Source of the DNA: DHVE2 group archaeon
Lineage (GTDB): Archaea; Thermoplasmatota; Thermoplasmata; Thermoplasmatales; Aciduliprofundaceae
Length of the DNA: 7,347 bases
Assembly: GCA_015520975.1 (NCBI GenBank)
Contig: WAOZ01000201.1
Location: 1-7,347 of the forward strand
Reading direction: 5' to 3'
The stretch's first letter is position 1; each line of letters starts with the position of its first letter. Below, piece by piece: positions 1 through 6,024 of this stretch. The notes under the pieces are model-generated. The model saw nothing but the letters and a program-made list of their open reading frames with translations, did not search any database and was not told the DNA's origin. Made by a program: the position numbers and the translations under genes.

Positions 1-215
1 AGATAGAACAGGCTGAGCGTTATTTGAAAAATATGGAAGAATTATACGAACTGCTTATGAGATTCAACTACCCCTCTGGATTTCTAAATATAAAACCCAA
101 ACAAGATATGGCTCGGGGCCTTGTGGAGAAGACGCGTGGTGAATTTATAATGGCGATAATGAACCAAAAACTGCAGAAACGAATAGACTCATTTTTTGCC
201 TCTAAGAAAGAATAA
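1..215 (+). CDS. Translin-family protein, C-terminal part (5' end outside window)
   Basis: The reading frame is open from base 3 to a TAA at 213-215 and encodes about 70 residues, so this is the end of a gene starting upstream; an apparent TTG start at 24 is probably just an internal leucine. The segment reads as the last helices of the archaeal translin/TRAX family: a helix with MEELYELLMRFNYP, then a lysine/aspartate stretch (KQDMARGLVEKTRGEF) matching the family pattern of D-x-A-R-x-x-x-E-x-TRG, and a basic tail. Translin and TRAX are all-helical proteins that form barrel-like oligomers binding single-stranded RNA or DNA; TRAX-like members carry acidic residues for endoribonuclease activity. 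Those residues would lie in the missing N-terminal part, so catalytic status cannot be judged. The gene precedes dacZ on the same strand with a 30-nt gap. The family call is by recognition of the pattern, not by alignment. Confidence 0.7.
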   Translation, partial: IEQAERYLKNMEELYELLMRFNYPSGFLNIKPKQDMARGLVEKTRGEFIMAIMNQKLQKRIDSFFASKKE

Positions 216-217
216 GA

Positions 218-226
218 TTAAATATG
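218..226 (+). promoter_or_regulatory. Putative TATA box for dacZ
   Basis: TTAAATATG lies in the 30-nt gap after the upstream stop codon, centred about 24 bases before the GTG at 246. Archaeal transcription usually starts about 25 bases downstream of the TATA-box centre, so the mRNA would begin at or next to the start codon, giving a leaderless transcript. This agrees with the lack of a ribosome binding site before 246. The spacing is inferred from general archaeal promoter rules. Confidence 0.45.
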
Positions 227-245
227 TGTTTATTTTTGATTAACC

Positions 246-1061
246 GTGGATAGACCTACGAAAATAGTGGTTATGGGCGACGATCCGGAGCGTGTGGCGG
301 AGGATTATCTCGACAAAACCGTCATTTTGATTTATAATAAAAAGATGAAACCATCTGCAGCGGTGCTTACCCGAAAAAATGTCAAACCCGTGTTTATGCC
401 CTTTGAGACATATCCCGATATAGATTGTCTATCTCAGATTAGAGATGTGATTTATTACCTTCTTAATTCTTCATACATAAAAATTGATGATAAAGTGCTA
501 TTTGTTTTTTCAAAAAAGGGTGAATATCATCAGCTCTATTTTGATATGAGTATGCTCAAAAATGTGAGACTGATAGAATCTGTCTCAGATAGAATAAAAA
601 AGGAGGTTATGGAAAAGATTCTTCAACTTGCAATGATGATCGTCCACAGAGGTAAAGAGGGTCAGCCTGCCGGTGCTCTCTTAATTGTTGGTGATACGAA
701 AAATGTTATGAAATATGCAATTCAAAAAATATACAATCCTGCCAGGGCCATGGATAGGTTTGAACGAAGTGTTCTCAACGATGAGAATCTCGACAGCATC
801 CGGGAATATGCGATGATGGATGGTGCTACCATTATCAATGAAAGAGGAGAGGTTATAAGTTTTGGTGTCTATATAAAAAACTTGGAAATTCAGGATAAGG
901 ATCTGATCGAAGAATGGCTCACAGGAAACTATGGGGGCCGGCATCTCGCAGCCAAAGCAATAACGAAAAAAACAAAAGCCATATGTGTGCTTGTTTCTTC
1001 CGAAGGAATAATAAGAATATTCAGAGATGGAAAGAAAATACACGAGTTTGGAATTTTATGA
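246..1061 (+). CDS. dacZ: Diadenylate cyclase, archaeal DacZ type (cyclic di-AMP synthase)
   Basis: This 271-residue protein should condense two ATP into cyclic di-AMP, a second messenger tied in archaea and bacteria to osmotic and potassium homeostasis. The C-terminal half (about residues 122-265) is a DAC/DisA_N domain with both signature motifs: DGA at 192-194, and GGRHLAA at 230-236, the form of the bacterial RHRAA motif; VLVSSEGIIRIF at 248-259 fits the following conserved strand. Residues 1-115 form an alpha/beta domain lacking DAC motifs, which I take to be the pyruvate-kinase-C-like N-terminal domain of archaeal DacZ. No membrane segment is seen, so it is probably cytoplasmic. The start is GTG: an in-frame TGA at 237-239 rules out anything further upstream, and GTG at 267 or ATG at 273 are alternatives that would trim the first strand. 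There is no SD before the start. The last codon and stop overlap the end of rps10 on the other strand. Confidence 0.9.
   Translation: MDRPTKIVVMGDDPERVAEDYLDKTVILIYNKKMKPSAAVLTRKNVKPVFMPFETYPDIDCLSQIRDVIYYLLNSSYIKIDDKVLFVFSKKGEYHQLYFDMSMLKNVRLIESVSDRIKKEVMEKILQLAMMIVHRGKEGQPAGALLIVGDTKNVMKYAIQKIYNPARAMDRFERSVLNDENLDSIREYAMMDGATIINERGEVISFGVYIKNLEIQDKDLIEEWLTGNYGGRHLAAKAITKKTKAICVLVSSEGIIRIFRDGKKIHEFGIL
966..977 (-). terminator. Possible oligo-T terminator of the str operon, inside dacZ antisense
   Basis: Read on the minus strand this is four T, a G, then seven T, about 80 bases past the rps10 stop. Archaeal RNA polymerase often stops at runs of T without a hairpin. It is the clearest such run soon after rps10, but it is also simply the complement of lysine codons in dacZ, so the call is weak. 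Confidence 0.3.
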
Positions 1062-1370
1062 TTTCAACTCTATTTCAATATGAATACCATCTGGAATTTG
1101 AATACGCATTAACTGTCTGAGCGCTCTTTCGTCGGCATCGATATCTATGAGTCTTTTATGTATACGCATCTCCCATCTTTCCCAAGTTTCACTTCCCTCG
1201 CCATCGGGTGCTTTTCTTACAGGAACAACAAGGCGTTTTGTGGGGAGCGGTATCGGACCATGTAATTCAACGCCAGTGCGCTCGGCAATCTTCTTAATTT
1301 GCTCGCAAACCTCATCAACCTTTTTATGGTCAGTGCCGCTTAATCTTATGCGTGCTCTGTAAACAGCCAT
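1056..1370 (-). CDS. rps10: Ribosomal protein S10 (uS10), archaeal
   Basis: This 104-residue protein is the uS10 component of the 30S head. It opens MAVYRARIRLSGTD, has the family core GPIPLPTKRLVVPVRKAPDGEGSE split over residues 38-61, and ends with the IDIDADERALRQLMRIQIPDGI stretch typical of archaeal and eukaryotic S10/S20e. A longer in-frame reading from 1424 is possible but would add 18 hydrophobic, unconserved residues overlapping the end of tuf. The ATG at 1370 is preferred because GGTGAT sits 4 nt before it and the protein then starts as the family does. The gene follows tuf after a 34-nt gap with no well-placed TATA box, so it is probably cotranscribed. Its TAA stop lies on the antisense of the last dacZ codon. 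Confidence 0.97.
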   Translation of the reverse strand: MAVYRARIRLSGTDHKKVDEVCEQIKKIAERTGVELHGPIPLPTKRLVVPVRKAPDGEGSETWERWEMRIHKRLIDIDADERALRQLMRIQIPDGIHIEIELKS

Positions 1371-1374
1371 ATAT

Positions 1375-1380
1375 ATCACC
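1375..1380 (-). promoter_or_regulatory. Ribosome binding site of rps10
   Basis: GGTGAT on the minus strand, 4 nt before the ATG at 1370. It matches part of the GGAGGTGAT complement of the archaeal 16S rRNA 3' end and decides the choice of 1370 over the longer reading starting at 1424. Confidence 0.7.
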
Positions 1381-1404
1381 AAAATTAATAAAATAGTGAG
1401 AAGA

Positions 1405-2679
1405 TTACATCTGTTTCTTTTCAACTTCTATACACTGTCCAGCCGCAACGGTCTGACCCATATCTCTCACTGCAAAGCGCCCAAGCTGTGGTATCTCTTT
1501 CACGGGCTCGATTACCATCGGTCTCGTTGGCACAATTTTTACGACAGCGATATCTCCGGTCTTGATGAAATCTGGATGGTCCTGCTTAGTCTGACCCGTG
1601 CGCGGATCCAGTGTTTTGATTATCTCCTCAAATCTGCAGGCGACCTGTGCTGTGTGTGCATGGAACACTGGAGTGTATCCAGGTGCAATCACGCTTGGAT
1701 GATTGAGTACCACAATCTGCGCAGTAAAGCTCTTTGCGACGGTTGGTGGGTTGTTCACATGACCGCAGACATCTCCTCTCTTGATGTCCTTCTTGCCTAT
1801 ACCTCTAACATTGAATCCGATGTTGTCTCCAGGATATGCCTCTTTCATTGGTTCGTGGTGCATCTCAATGCTCTTCACTTCTCCGCTCTTGTTTGCTGGC
1901 ATGAATATTACTTTATCGCCAACACGGAGCACGCCGGTTTCCACACGACCCACAGGCACTGTACCTATTCCAGTTATGCTGTAAACATCCTGAACCGGTA
2001 TACGGAGTGGTTTATCTGTTGGCTTTGGAGGAACTTTGAGGTTGTTAAGCAGCTCTATGAGCGTTGGCCCCTTCCACCAGGGCATATTCTCGCTCTTCTT
2101 CATCACATTGTCTCCGTAATAACCGCTTATTGGCACGAACGGGACATCTTTCCAGCCCACCGCTTTGAGAAGCTTCTCCACTTCTGCTTTAACTTCTTCG
2201 AATCTCTCCTTGCTGTATGGGGGCTTTGTTGCATCCATCTTGTTGATTGCAACGATCATCTGCGGAACGCCCAGCGTTCTTGCAAGGAATATGTGCTCTT
2301 TTGTCTGCTCCATAACACCTTCAGGTGCAGCCACTATGAGTATCGCAGCATCGGCCTGTGAGGTTCCCGTGATCATGTTCTTTACGAAGTCTCTGTGTCC
2401 AGGAGCATCAATGATTGTGAAATAGTATTTGTCTGTCTCGAATTTTCTATGCGCCACATCTATGGTCAGACCCCTTTCTCTCTCTTCCTTCAGGCGGTCC
2501 ATAACGAACGCAAATTCAAATGTGCTCTTACCGAGCTTCTCAGCCTCCTGTCTGTACTGGTCTATGATTCTCTGATCGATCTCACCGTGCTCGTAAAGCA
2601 GGCGACCTACTGTCGTGGATTTGCCATGGTCAACGTGTCCAATGAACACGATATTCAGATGGGGTTTGTTGCTTGCCAT
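1405..2679 (-). CDS. tuf: Translation elongation factor 1-alpha (aEF-1A, EF-Tu homologue)
   Basis: This 424-residue GTPase brings aminoacyl-tRNA to the ribosomal A site. The GTPase domain has every expected motif: GHVDHGKST at 14-22, ERERGLTID at 66-74 (switch I), DAPGH at 91-95, NKMD at 146-149 and SGYYGD at 185-190. Domain II carries SITGIGTVPVGRVETG at 234-249, and domain III ends with GRFAVRDMGQTVAAG at 400-414. Length is normal for archaeal EF-1A. The ATG at 2685 is also in frame (adding Met-Lys), but GGAGGT directly abuts it, while the ATG at 2679 has a 6-nt spacing and gives the usual family N-terminus MASNKPHLN. It lies between fusA and rps10 in the str operon and has its own TATA box in the 59-nt gap before it. 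The protein recalls Thermoplasma EF-1A, especially the region after switch I. Confidence 0.98.
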   Translation of the reverse strand: MASNKPHLNIVFIGHVDHGKSTTVGRLLYEHGEIDQRIIDQYRQEAEKLGKSTFEFAFVMDRLKEERERGLTIDVAHRKFETDKYYFTIIDAPGHRDFVKNMITGTSQADAAILIVAAPEGVMEQTKEHIFLARTLGVPQMIVAINKMDATKPPYSKERFEEVKAEVEKLLKAVGWKDVPFVPISGYYGDNVMKKSENMPWWKGPTLIELLNNLKVPPKPTDKPLRIPVQDVYSITGIGTVPVGRVETGVLRVGDKVIFMPANKSGEVKSIEMHHEPMKEAYPGDNIGFNVRGIGKKDIKRGDVCGHVNNPPTVAKSFTAQIVVLNHPSVIAPGYTPVFHAHTAQVACRFEEIIKTLDPRTGQTKQDHPDFIKTGDIAVVKIVPTRPMVIEPVKEIPQLGRFAVRDMGQTVAAGQCIEVEKKQM

Positions 2680-2685
2680 TTTCAT

Positions 2686-2691
2686 ACCTCC
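2686..2691 (-). promoter_or_regulatory. Strong ribosome binding site of tuf
   Basis: GGAGGT on the minus strand, part of AAAGGAGGT. It touches an ATG at 2685 and lies 6 nt before the ATG at 2679; normal SD spacing selects the second ATG. Confidence 0.8.
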
Positions 2692-2718
2692 TTTCTTTTT
2701 CTGTCTCCCATATACCCA

Positions 2719-2729
2719 TTATATATAAA
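2719..2729 (-). promoter_or_regulatory. TATA box of an internal tuf promoter
   Basis: TTTATATATAA on the minus strand, preceded by a purine-rich stretch (GAGGAAAAGGA) that could act as a BRE and overlaps the fusA stop. The centre near 2724 predicts a transcript start near 2698, giving a leader of about 20 nt that contains the strong SD. This suggests tuf and rps10 can be transcribed separately from the upstream genes, fitting the high demand for EF-1A. Confidence 0.6.
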
Positions 2730-2738
2730 TCCTTTTCC

Positions 2739-4943
2739 TCAAACTTCCGCATAATACTTTTCGTCATACGGCTCTGGCTTGAGCCCTTTCCTCTCACGAA
2801 TCTGGCGCACAATCTGTGGCTGCAGATCCCTTGGCACACGCTCGTATCCTGCGTTTTCAGTGCTCCAGAGTACTCTGCCTCCCGTGGCGCTGCGTATCGC
2901 CGATGCGAAACCGAACATCTCCGCAACCGGGGCTTTCGCGAGTATTATTGTCTGGTACTCTTCCTGCTCCATGTCCAGTATCACACCTCTTCTCTGCTGA
3001 ATCTCCCTGGTCACCGCGCCCACGAGTTCCATAGGTACATTCACATATATTTTCTGCACGGGCTCAAGAAGAATCCTGTTGCCCTGACACATTGCGCCGT
3101 AAATGGCGTTTCTCACAGCCGGAATAACCTGCGCTGGACCTCTATGGATACTGTCCTCGTGAAGCTTGGCATCGACAAGTTTTACTTTCACACCATAGAG
3201 TTTCTCATTTGCAAGAGGACCTTTTTCAACAGCCTCGAAAAATGCCTGCTTTACAAGTTCCATGGTTTCATTAAGATACTGAACGCCCCATGTCATATCA
3301 AGAAGCATATTGGGTCCCCTTATGGCTTCAACCTTCTTTGCTTCATCTCTGTTCATACCCAGCTCTTCAAGTTTTTTGGCGAGCTCTTTTCTATTTTTGA
3401 TTCTGTCCGCCTCTTCGATCTCGCCATCAACTATGGCTTGAACTACGCTCTCTTCAAGAGGCTCCACCTCAATATAGAATTTGTTGTGCTTGTTCGGTGA
3501 TTTTCCCTCAAATGGCCCTCCTTTGTGATCTACGGTTTCTCTATACACAACTATCGGTGGAGAGGTTATGACCTCAACACCATAATCGTGCGTGATACGG
3601 TATATGGTGACTTCCAGATGCAGCTCTCCCATACCGCTCAGCAGATGCTCACCTGTCTCCTGATTTATCTCCACTTTAAGACTCGGATCGGCCTTTGAGA
3701 TTGTTCTGAGCACTTCAATAAGTCTCGGCAGATCCTTGGTGTGCTTTGCTTCAATGGCAACGGTCACCACAGGCTCGCTGTAATGTTTCATAGGTTCAAA
3801 GGGCTCGATATCCGGGATGGATGAGACTGTAGAACCAGCAATGGCATCTCTCAATCCGATTATTGCGGGGATGTTTCCAGCAGTCAGCTCATCAACTTGA
3901 ATTCTATCTGGGCCAACCATCATCGAAAGTTGCTGAATGCGATATTTTCTGTTGCCCATGCCGGCTATATAGAGCTCCTGACCTCTTCTCAGAGTGCCGC
4001 TGAAAAGCCTGCCTACGGCCACCTCGCCGGCGTGGGGATCCATAACTATTTTTGTTATCATCATCGCCACCGGGCCTTTTGGATCACATTTCAGCATAGC
4101 CTGGCCGATTGGTGTATCCACATCTCCTTTCCAGATTTTGGGAATTCTGTAAGCCTGTGCCTCTCTCGGATTTGGAAGGTGCTGAATAACCATATCCAGA
4201 ACTATTCTGTGAAGAGGTGCCTTTTTGGCAAGTTCCTTTTGCTGCTCGTTTTGAAGATGCTCATAGATGTCCTTGAATGTTATACCTGTTTTTTTCATAT
4301 AAGGCACGCTTATCGCCCAGTTGTGATACGCGCTTCCAAATGCAACGCTTCCGTTTTCTACGCGTACCATCCATTTATCTTTTAAATCCTCAGGAGCGTA
4401 TCTCCTTATCAGTTTGTTTACTTCCTTTATTATTTTTTCAAATCTTGCCATCATCTGCTGCCCATCAAGTTTGAGTTCGTTAATCAATCTGTCAACCTTG
4501 TTTATGAAAAGAACGGGCTTGACCCTCTCTTTAAGTGCCTGTCTCAGCACAGTCTCTGTCTGAGGCATTACACCTTCAACTGCACATACCACGAGTATCA
4601 CGCCATCCACCGCGCGCATTGCTCTTGTAACATCACCGCCAAAGTCCACATGTCCAGGGGTATCCAGCAGATTGATGAGGTACTCATTTCCTTCGTATTC
4701 GTGAACCATGCTTGCCGCAGCGGTGTTTATGGTTATACCTCTCGCCTGTTCCTGCTCATCAAAATCAAGAACGAGCTGCTTACCGGCAAGTTCCTCGCTC
4801 ATCATTCCCGCACCAGCAATTAGATTATCGCTGAGCGTGGTTTTGCCATGGTCAATGTGCGCAACGGTGCCGATGTTTCTTATGTATTCCACCTTTCTCA
4901 TTATTTCGAGAGCCTTTCGGATATTATCTTCCTTCCTTCCCAT
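2739..4943 (-). CDS. fusA: Translation elongation factor 2 (aEF-2, EF-G homologue)
   Basis: This 734-residue GTPase drives ribosomal translocation; the length is normal for archaeal EF-2. The G domain has AHIDHGKTT at 28-36, ARGITI at 67-72, DTPGH at 94-98 and NKVD at 148-151. Domains II to V follow, with SGMGELHLEV at 436-445 in domain III. The domain IV tip reads LHEDSIHRG at 594-602, so His600 (codon 3144-3146) is the predicted diphthamide residue, the mark of archaeal and eukaryotic EF-2 that is absent from bacterial EF-G. The C-terminus has AEMFGFASAIRSATGGR at 674-690, as expected of domain V. The start at 4943 has only a weak SD-like GGTGGTG four or more bases upstream. It lies 14 nt after the rps7 stop, so it is surely cotranscribed with rps12 and rps7. 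Confidence 0.98.
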   Translation of the reverse strand: MGRKEDNIRKALEIMRKVEYIRNIGTVAHIDHGKTTLSDNLIAGAGMMSEELAGKQLVLDFDEQEQARGITINTAAASMVHEYEGNEYLINLLDTPGHVDFGGDVTRAMRAVDGVILVVCAVEGVMPQTETVLRQALKERVKPVLFINKVDRLINELKLDGQQMMARFEKIIKEVNKLIRRYAPEDLKDKWMVRVENGSVAFGSAYHNWAISVPYMKKTGITFKDIYEHLQNEQQKELAKKAPLHRIVLDMVIQHLPNPREAQAYRIPKIWKGDVDTPIGQAMLKCDPKGPVAMMITKIVMDPHAGEVAVGRLFSGTLRRGQELYIAGMGNRKYRIQQLSMMVGPDRIQVDELTAGNIPAIIGLRDAIAGSTVSSIPDIEPFEPMKHYSEPVVTVAIEAKHTKDLPRLIEVLRTISKADPSLKVEINQETGEHLLSGMGELHLEVTIYRITHDYGVEVITSPPIVVYRETVDHKGGPFEGKSPNKHNKFYIEVEPLEESVVQAIVDGEIEEADRIKNRKELAKKLEELGMNRDEAKKVEAIRGPNMLLDMTWGVQYLNETMELVKQAFFEAVEKGPLANEKLYGVKVKLVDAKLHEDSIHRGPAQVIPAVRNAIYGAMCQGNRILLEPVQKIYVNVPMELVGAVTREIQQRRGVILDMEQEEYQTIILAKAPVAEMFGFASAIRSATGGRVLWSTENAGYERVPRDLQPQIVRQIRERKGLKPEPYDEKYYAEV

Positions 4944-4957
4944 TTACACCACCATTT

Positions 4958-5530
4958 TTATCGTGCGGATGCTGCCACGCGTTCAATTTCCTCCTTCTTT
5001 GAGACCGCATAGCTGCTTATATCATTTCTGGCAGCCTTTATTATCTCGTCTGCCAGACATTCTTCTATTCTCTTCGGATTTTTAAATGATGAATTCACAG
5101 CGCCAACGGCTATGTTTCTGAGAGCAATATCCAGCCTTCTGGATGGAGAAACATCCACCGCTTTTGGGACAGCTATACCTGCCATTTTCAGGCGCGTAAC
5201 CTCTTCTCGGGGAGCGGCATTCTGAATCGCATCCACCAAAACCTGGATGGGGTTCTGCTTTGTCTTCTTTTCAATAATTTCAAAGGCTTTTTTAACAACA
5301 TTGTAGGCACTCATCTTTTTGCCCGTGTATTTTTCGGTTCGCATCATATTATTTATGAGGCGCTCCACAACATTTACATTTACTTTGCCCAGATGTTTTT
5401 TCACATGCCTTCCGTGGGTGTGGAGAACAAAGCGAGCGTCCAGATTTATGTATTTTGCAAGGCCCGGATCCTTTATAACCACATCATCGGTGCTGTATTT
5501 TCCGAAAATGAGGAATTTGTATTCTGCCAT
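4958..5530 (-). CDS. rps7: Ribosomal protein S7 (uS7), archaeal
   Basis: This 190-residue protein nucleates assembly of the 30S head and lines the E site and mRNA exit. The family core is clear: NPIQVLVDAIQNAAPREEVTR at 93-113 in two parts, AVDVSPSRRLDIALRNIAVGA at 124-144, and the archaeal tail ISSYAVSKKEEIERVAASAR. The N-terminal extension of about 40 residues before the bacterial-like core is usual for archaeal and eukaryotic S7/S5e. The ATG at 5530 is 6 nt downstream of the rps12 stop, and its SD overlaps that stop, which points to translational coupling. The TAA is 14 nt before the fusA start. Confidence 0.97.
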   Translation of the reverse strand: MAEYKFLIFGKYSTDDVVIKDPGLAKYINLDARFVLHTHGRHVKKHLGKVNVNVVERLINNMMRTEKYTGKKMSAYNVVKKAFEIIEKKTKQNPIQVLVDAIQNAAPREEVTRLKMAGIAVPKAVDVSPSRRLDIALRNIAVGAVNSSFKNPKRIEECLADEIIKAARNDISSYAVSKKEEIERVAASAR

Positions 5531-5535
5531 ATTTC

Positions 5536-5543
5536 ATCACCTC
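5536..5543 (-). promoter_or_regulatory. Ribosome binding site of rps7, overlapping the rps12 stop codon
   Basis: GAGGTGAT on the minus strand, 5 nt before the rps7 ATG. Its inner TGA (5537-5539) is the rps12 stop codon, so a ribosome terminating on rps12 sits on the rps7 SD. Confidence 0.8.
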
Positions 5544-5965
5544 ACAGGCTTCTCTTTCCTGCCACGAACCAGCTCTATCAATGCGATTCCGTTTACCTTG
5601 ACAACCTTGTATCTGACTCCAGGGATGTCTCCCTTAGAACGGCCCAATCTGCCGCCTATACCTTCAATCACAACTTCGTCGTGCTCGTCTATGAAGTTTA
5701 TCGCCCCGTTTCCAGGAGCGAATGCCGTAACTACCCTGCCGTTTTTGATCAACTGTACCTTAACACACTTTCTGATAGCGGAGTTTGGCTGTTTTGCCTC
5801 AATACCGACTTTTTCAATAACGATACCCCTTGCCTGTGGAGCACCCTCTAAGGGGTCGCTCTTTTCCTTTAAACGCAGAACTCTGCGCTTGTAATATCTA
5901 TCGCTCCAGCGAAACTTTTTCCGATCTTCTTGAAGTTTTCTTGCAGTATACAACCCATTAGGCAT
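5537..5965 (-). CDS. rps12: Ribosomal protein S12 (uS12), archaeal
   Basis: This 142-residue protein sits at the decoding centre of the 30S subunit and affects fidelity. It has the conserved loop AKQPNSAIRKCVKVQL at 57-72, where Pro60 matches the proline that is hydroxylated in eukaryotic Rps23, and the second loop GDIPGVRYKVVKV at 112-124. APGNGAINFIDEHDEV at 83-98 is the archaeal/eukaryotic version of the central region. Length is typical of archaeal uS12. The ATG at 5965 has AGGTGAT 5 nt upstream. It is the first gene of the minus-strand operon, with a promoter directly upstream and a divergent methyltransferase gene beyond, so the operon is not joined here to the usual archaeal upstream partners (rpo genes, rpl30e, nusA). 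Confidence 0.98.
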   Translation of the reverse strand: MPNGLYTARKLQEDRKKFRWSDRYYKRRVLRLKEKSDPLEGAPQARGIVIEKVGIEAKQPNSAIRKCVKVQLIKNGRVVTAFAPGNGAINFIDEHDEVVIEGIGGRLGRSKGDIPGVRYKVVKVNGIALIELVRGRKEKPVR

Positions 5966-5970
5966 AGCGC

Positions 5971-5977
5971 ATCACCT
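5971..5977 (-). promoter_or_regulatory. Ribosome binding site of rps12
   Basis: AGGTGAT on the minus strand with 5 nt to the ATG at 5965. It lies within a predicted leader of only about 16 nt. Confidence 0.75.
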
Positions 5978-6002
5978 TGAGTATGGCACCTAAACGGATG
6001 CC

Positions 6003-6012
6003 TATATAAAAA
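6003..6012. promoter_or_regulatory. Shared TATA element of the divergent rps12 and methyltransferase promoters
   Basis: TATATAAAAA on the plus strand reads TTTTTATATA on the minus strand. For rps12, a box centred near 6007 predicts a start near 5981 and a 16-nt leader that just includes the SD, a good fit. Toward the methyltransferase, the same box predicts a start near 6033, slightly inside the annotated ATG at 6025; so either the box is used with shorter spacing or translation begins later. No second TATA-like sequence is evident in the 59-nt gap. Confidence 0.6.
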
Positions 6013-6024
6013 TTTTATTCACTG

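Noticed and set aside
681..1043. A 120-residue minus-strand frame inside dacZ
   Set aside because: It is rich in Phe, Tyr and Cys from the complement of Lys and Glu codons and is opposite the conserved DAC domain.
1384..1393. AT-rich TTTTATTAAT on the minus strand as a promoter for rps10
   Set aside because: It is centred only about 18 nt before the start codon, so transcription would begin within the gene; cotranscription with tuf is simpler.
1371..1424. Eighteen-residue hydrophobic N-terminal extension of S10
   Set aside because: It would overlap tuf, resembles a membrane segment that makes no sense on a ribosomal protein, and bypasses the SD-supported ATG at 1370.
1396..2361. A 321-residue open frame on the plus strand antisense to tuf
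   Set aside because: It lies wholly opposite the unmistakable EF-1A gene, is rich in Cys, His and Trp as reverse-complement frames of conserved genes often are, and shows no recognisable domain or ribosome binding site.
2673..3500. A 275-residue open frame on the plus strand antisense to fusA
   Set aside because: It is the mirror of the EF-2 domain IV-V coding sequence, with no family motifs and a composition typical of a shadow frame.
3897..4385. A 162-residue plus-strand frame opposite fusA
   Set aside because: Shadow of the EF-2 coding sequence; no motif, promoter or SD supports it.
5530..5545. GTGATGA in the rps7 leader, matching a C box of C/D guide RNAs
   Set aside because: No suitable D box pair is seen near it, and the motif is fully explained by the rps7 SD and rps12 stop.
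5319..5894. Overlapping plus-strand frames of 191 and 152 residues opposite rps7 and rps12
   Set aside because: Both lie in the complement of two conserved ribosomal protein genes and show no similarity to anything recognised.
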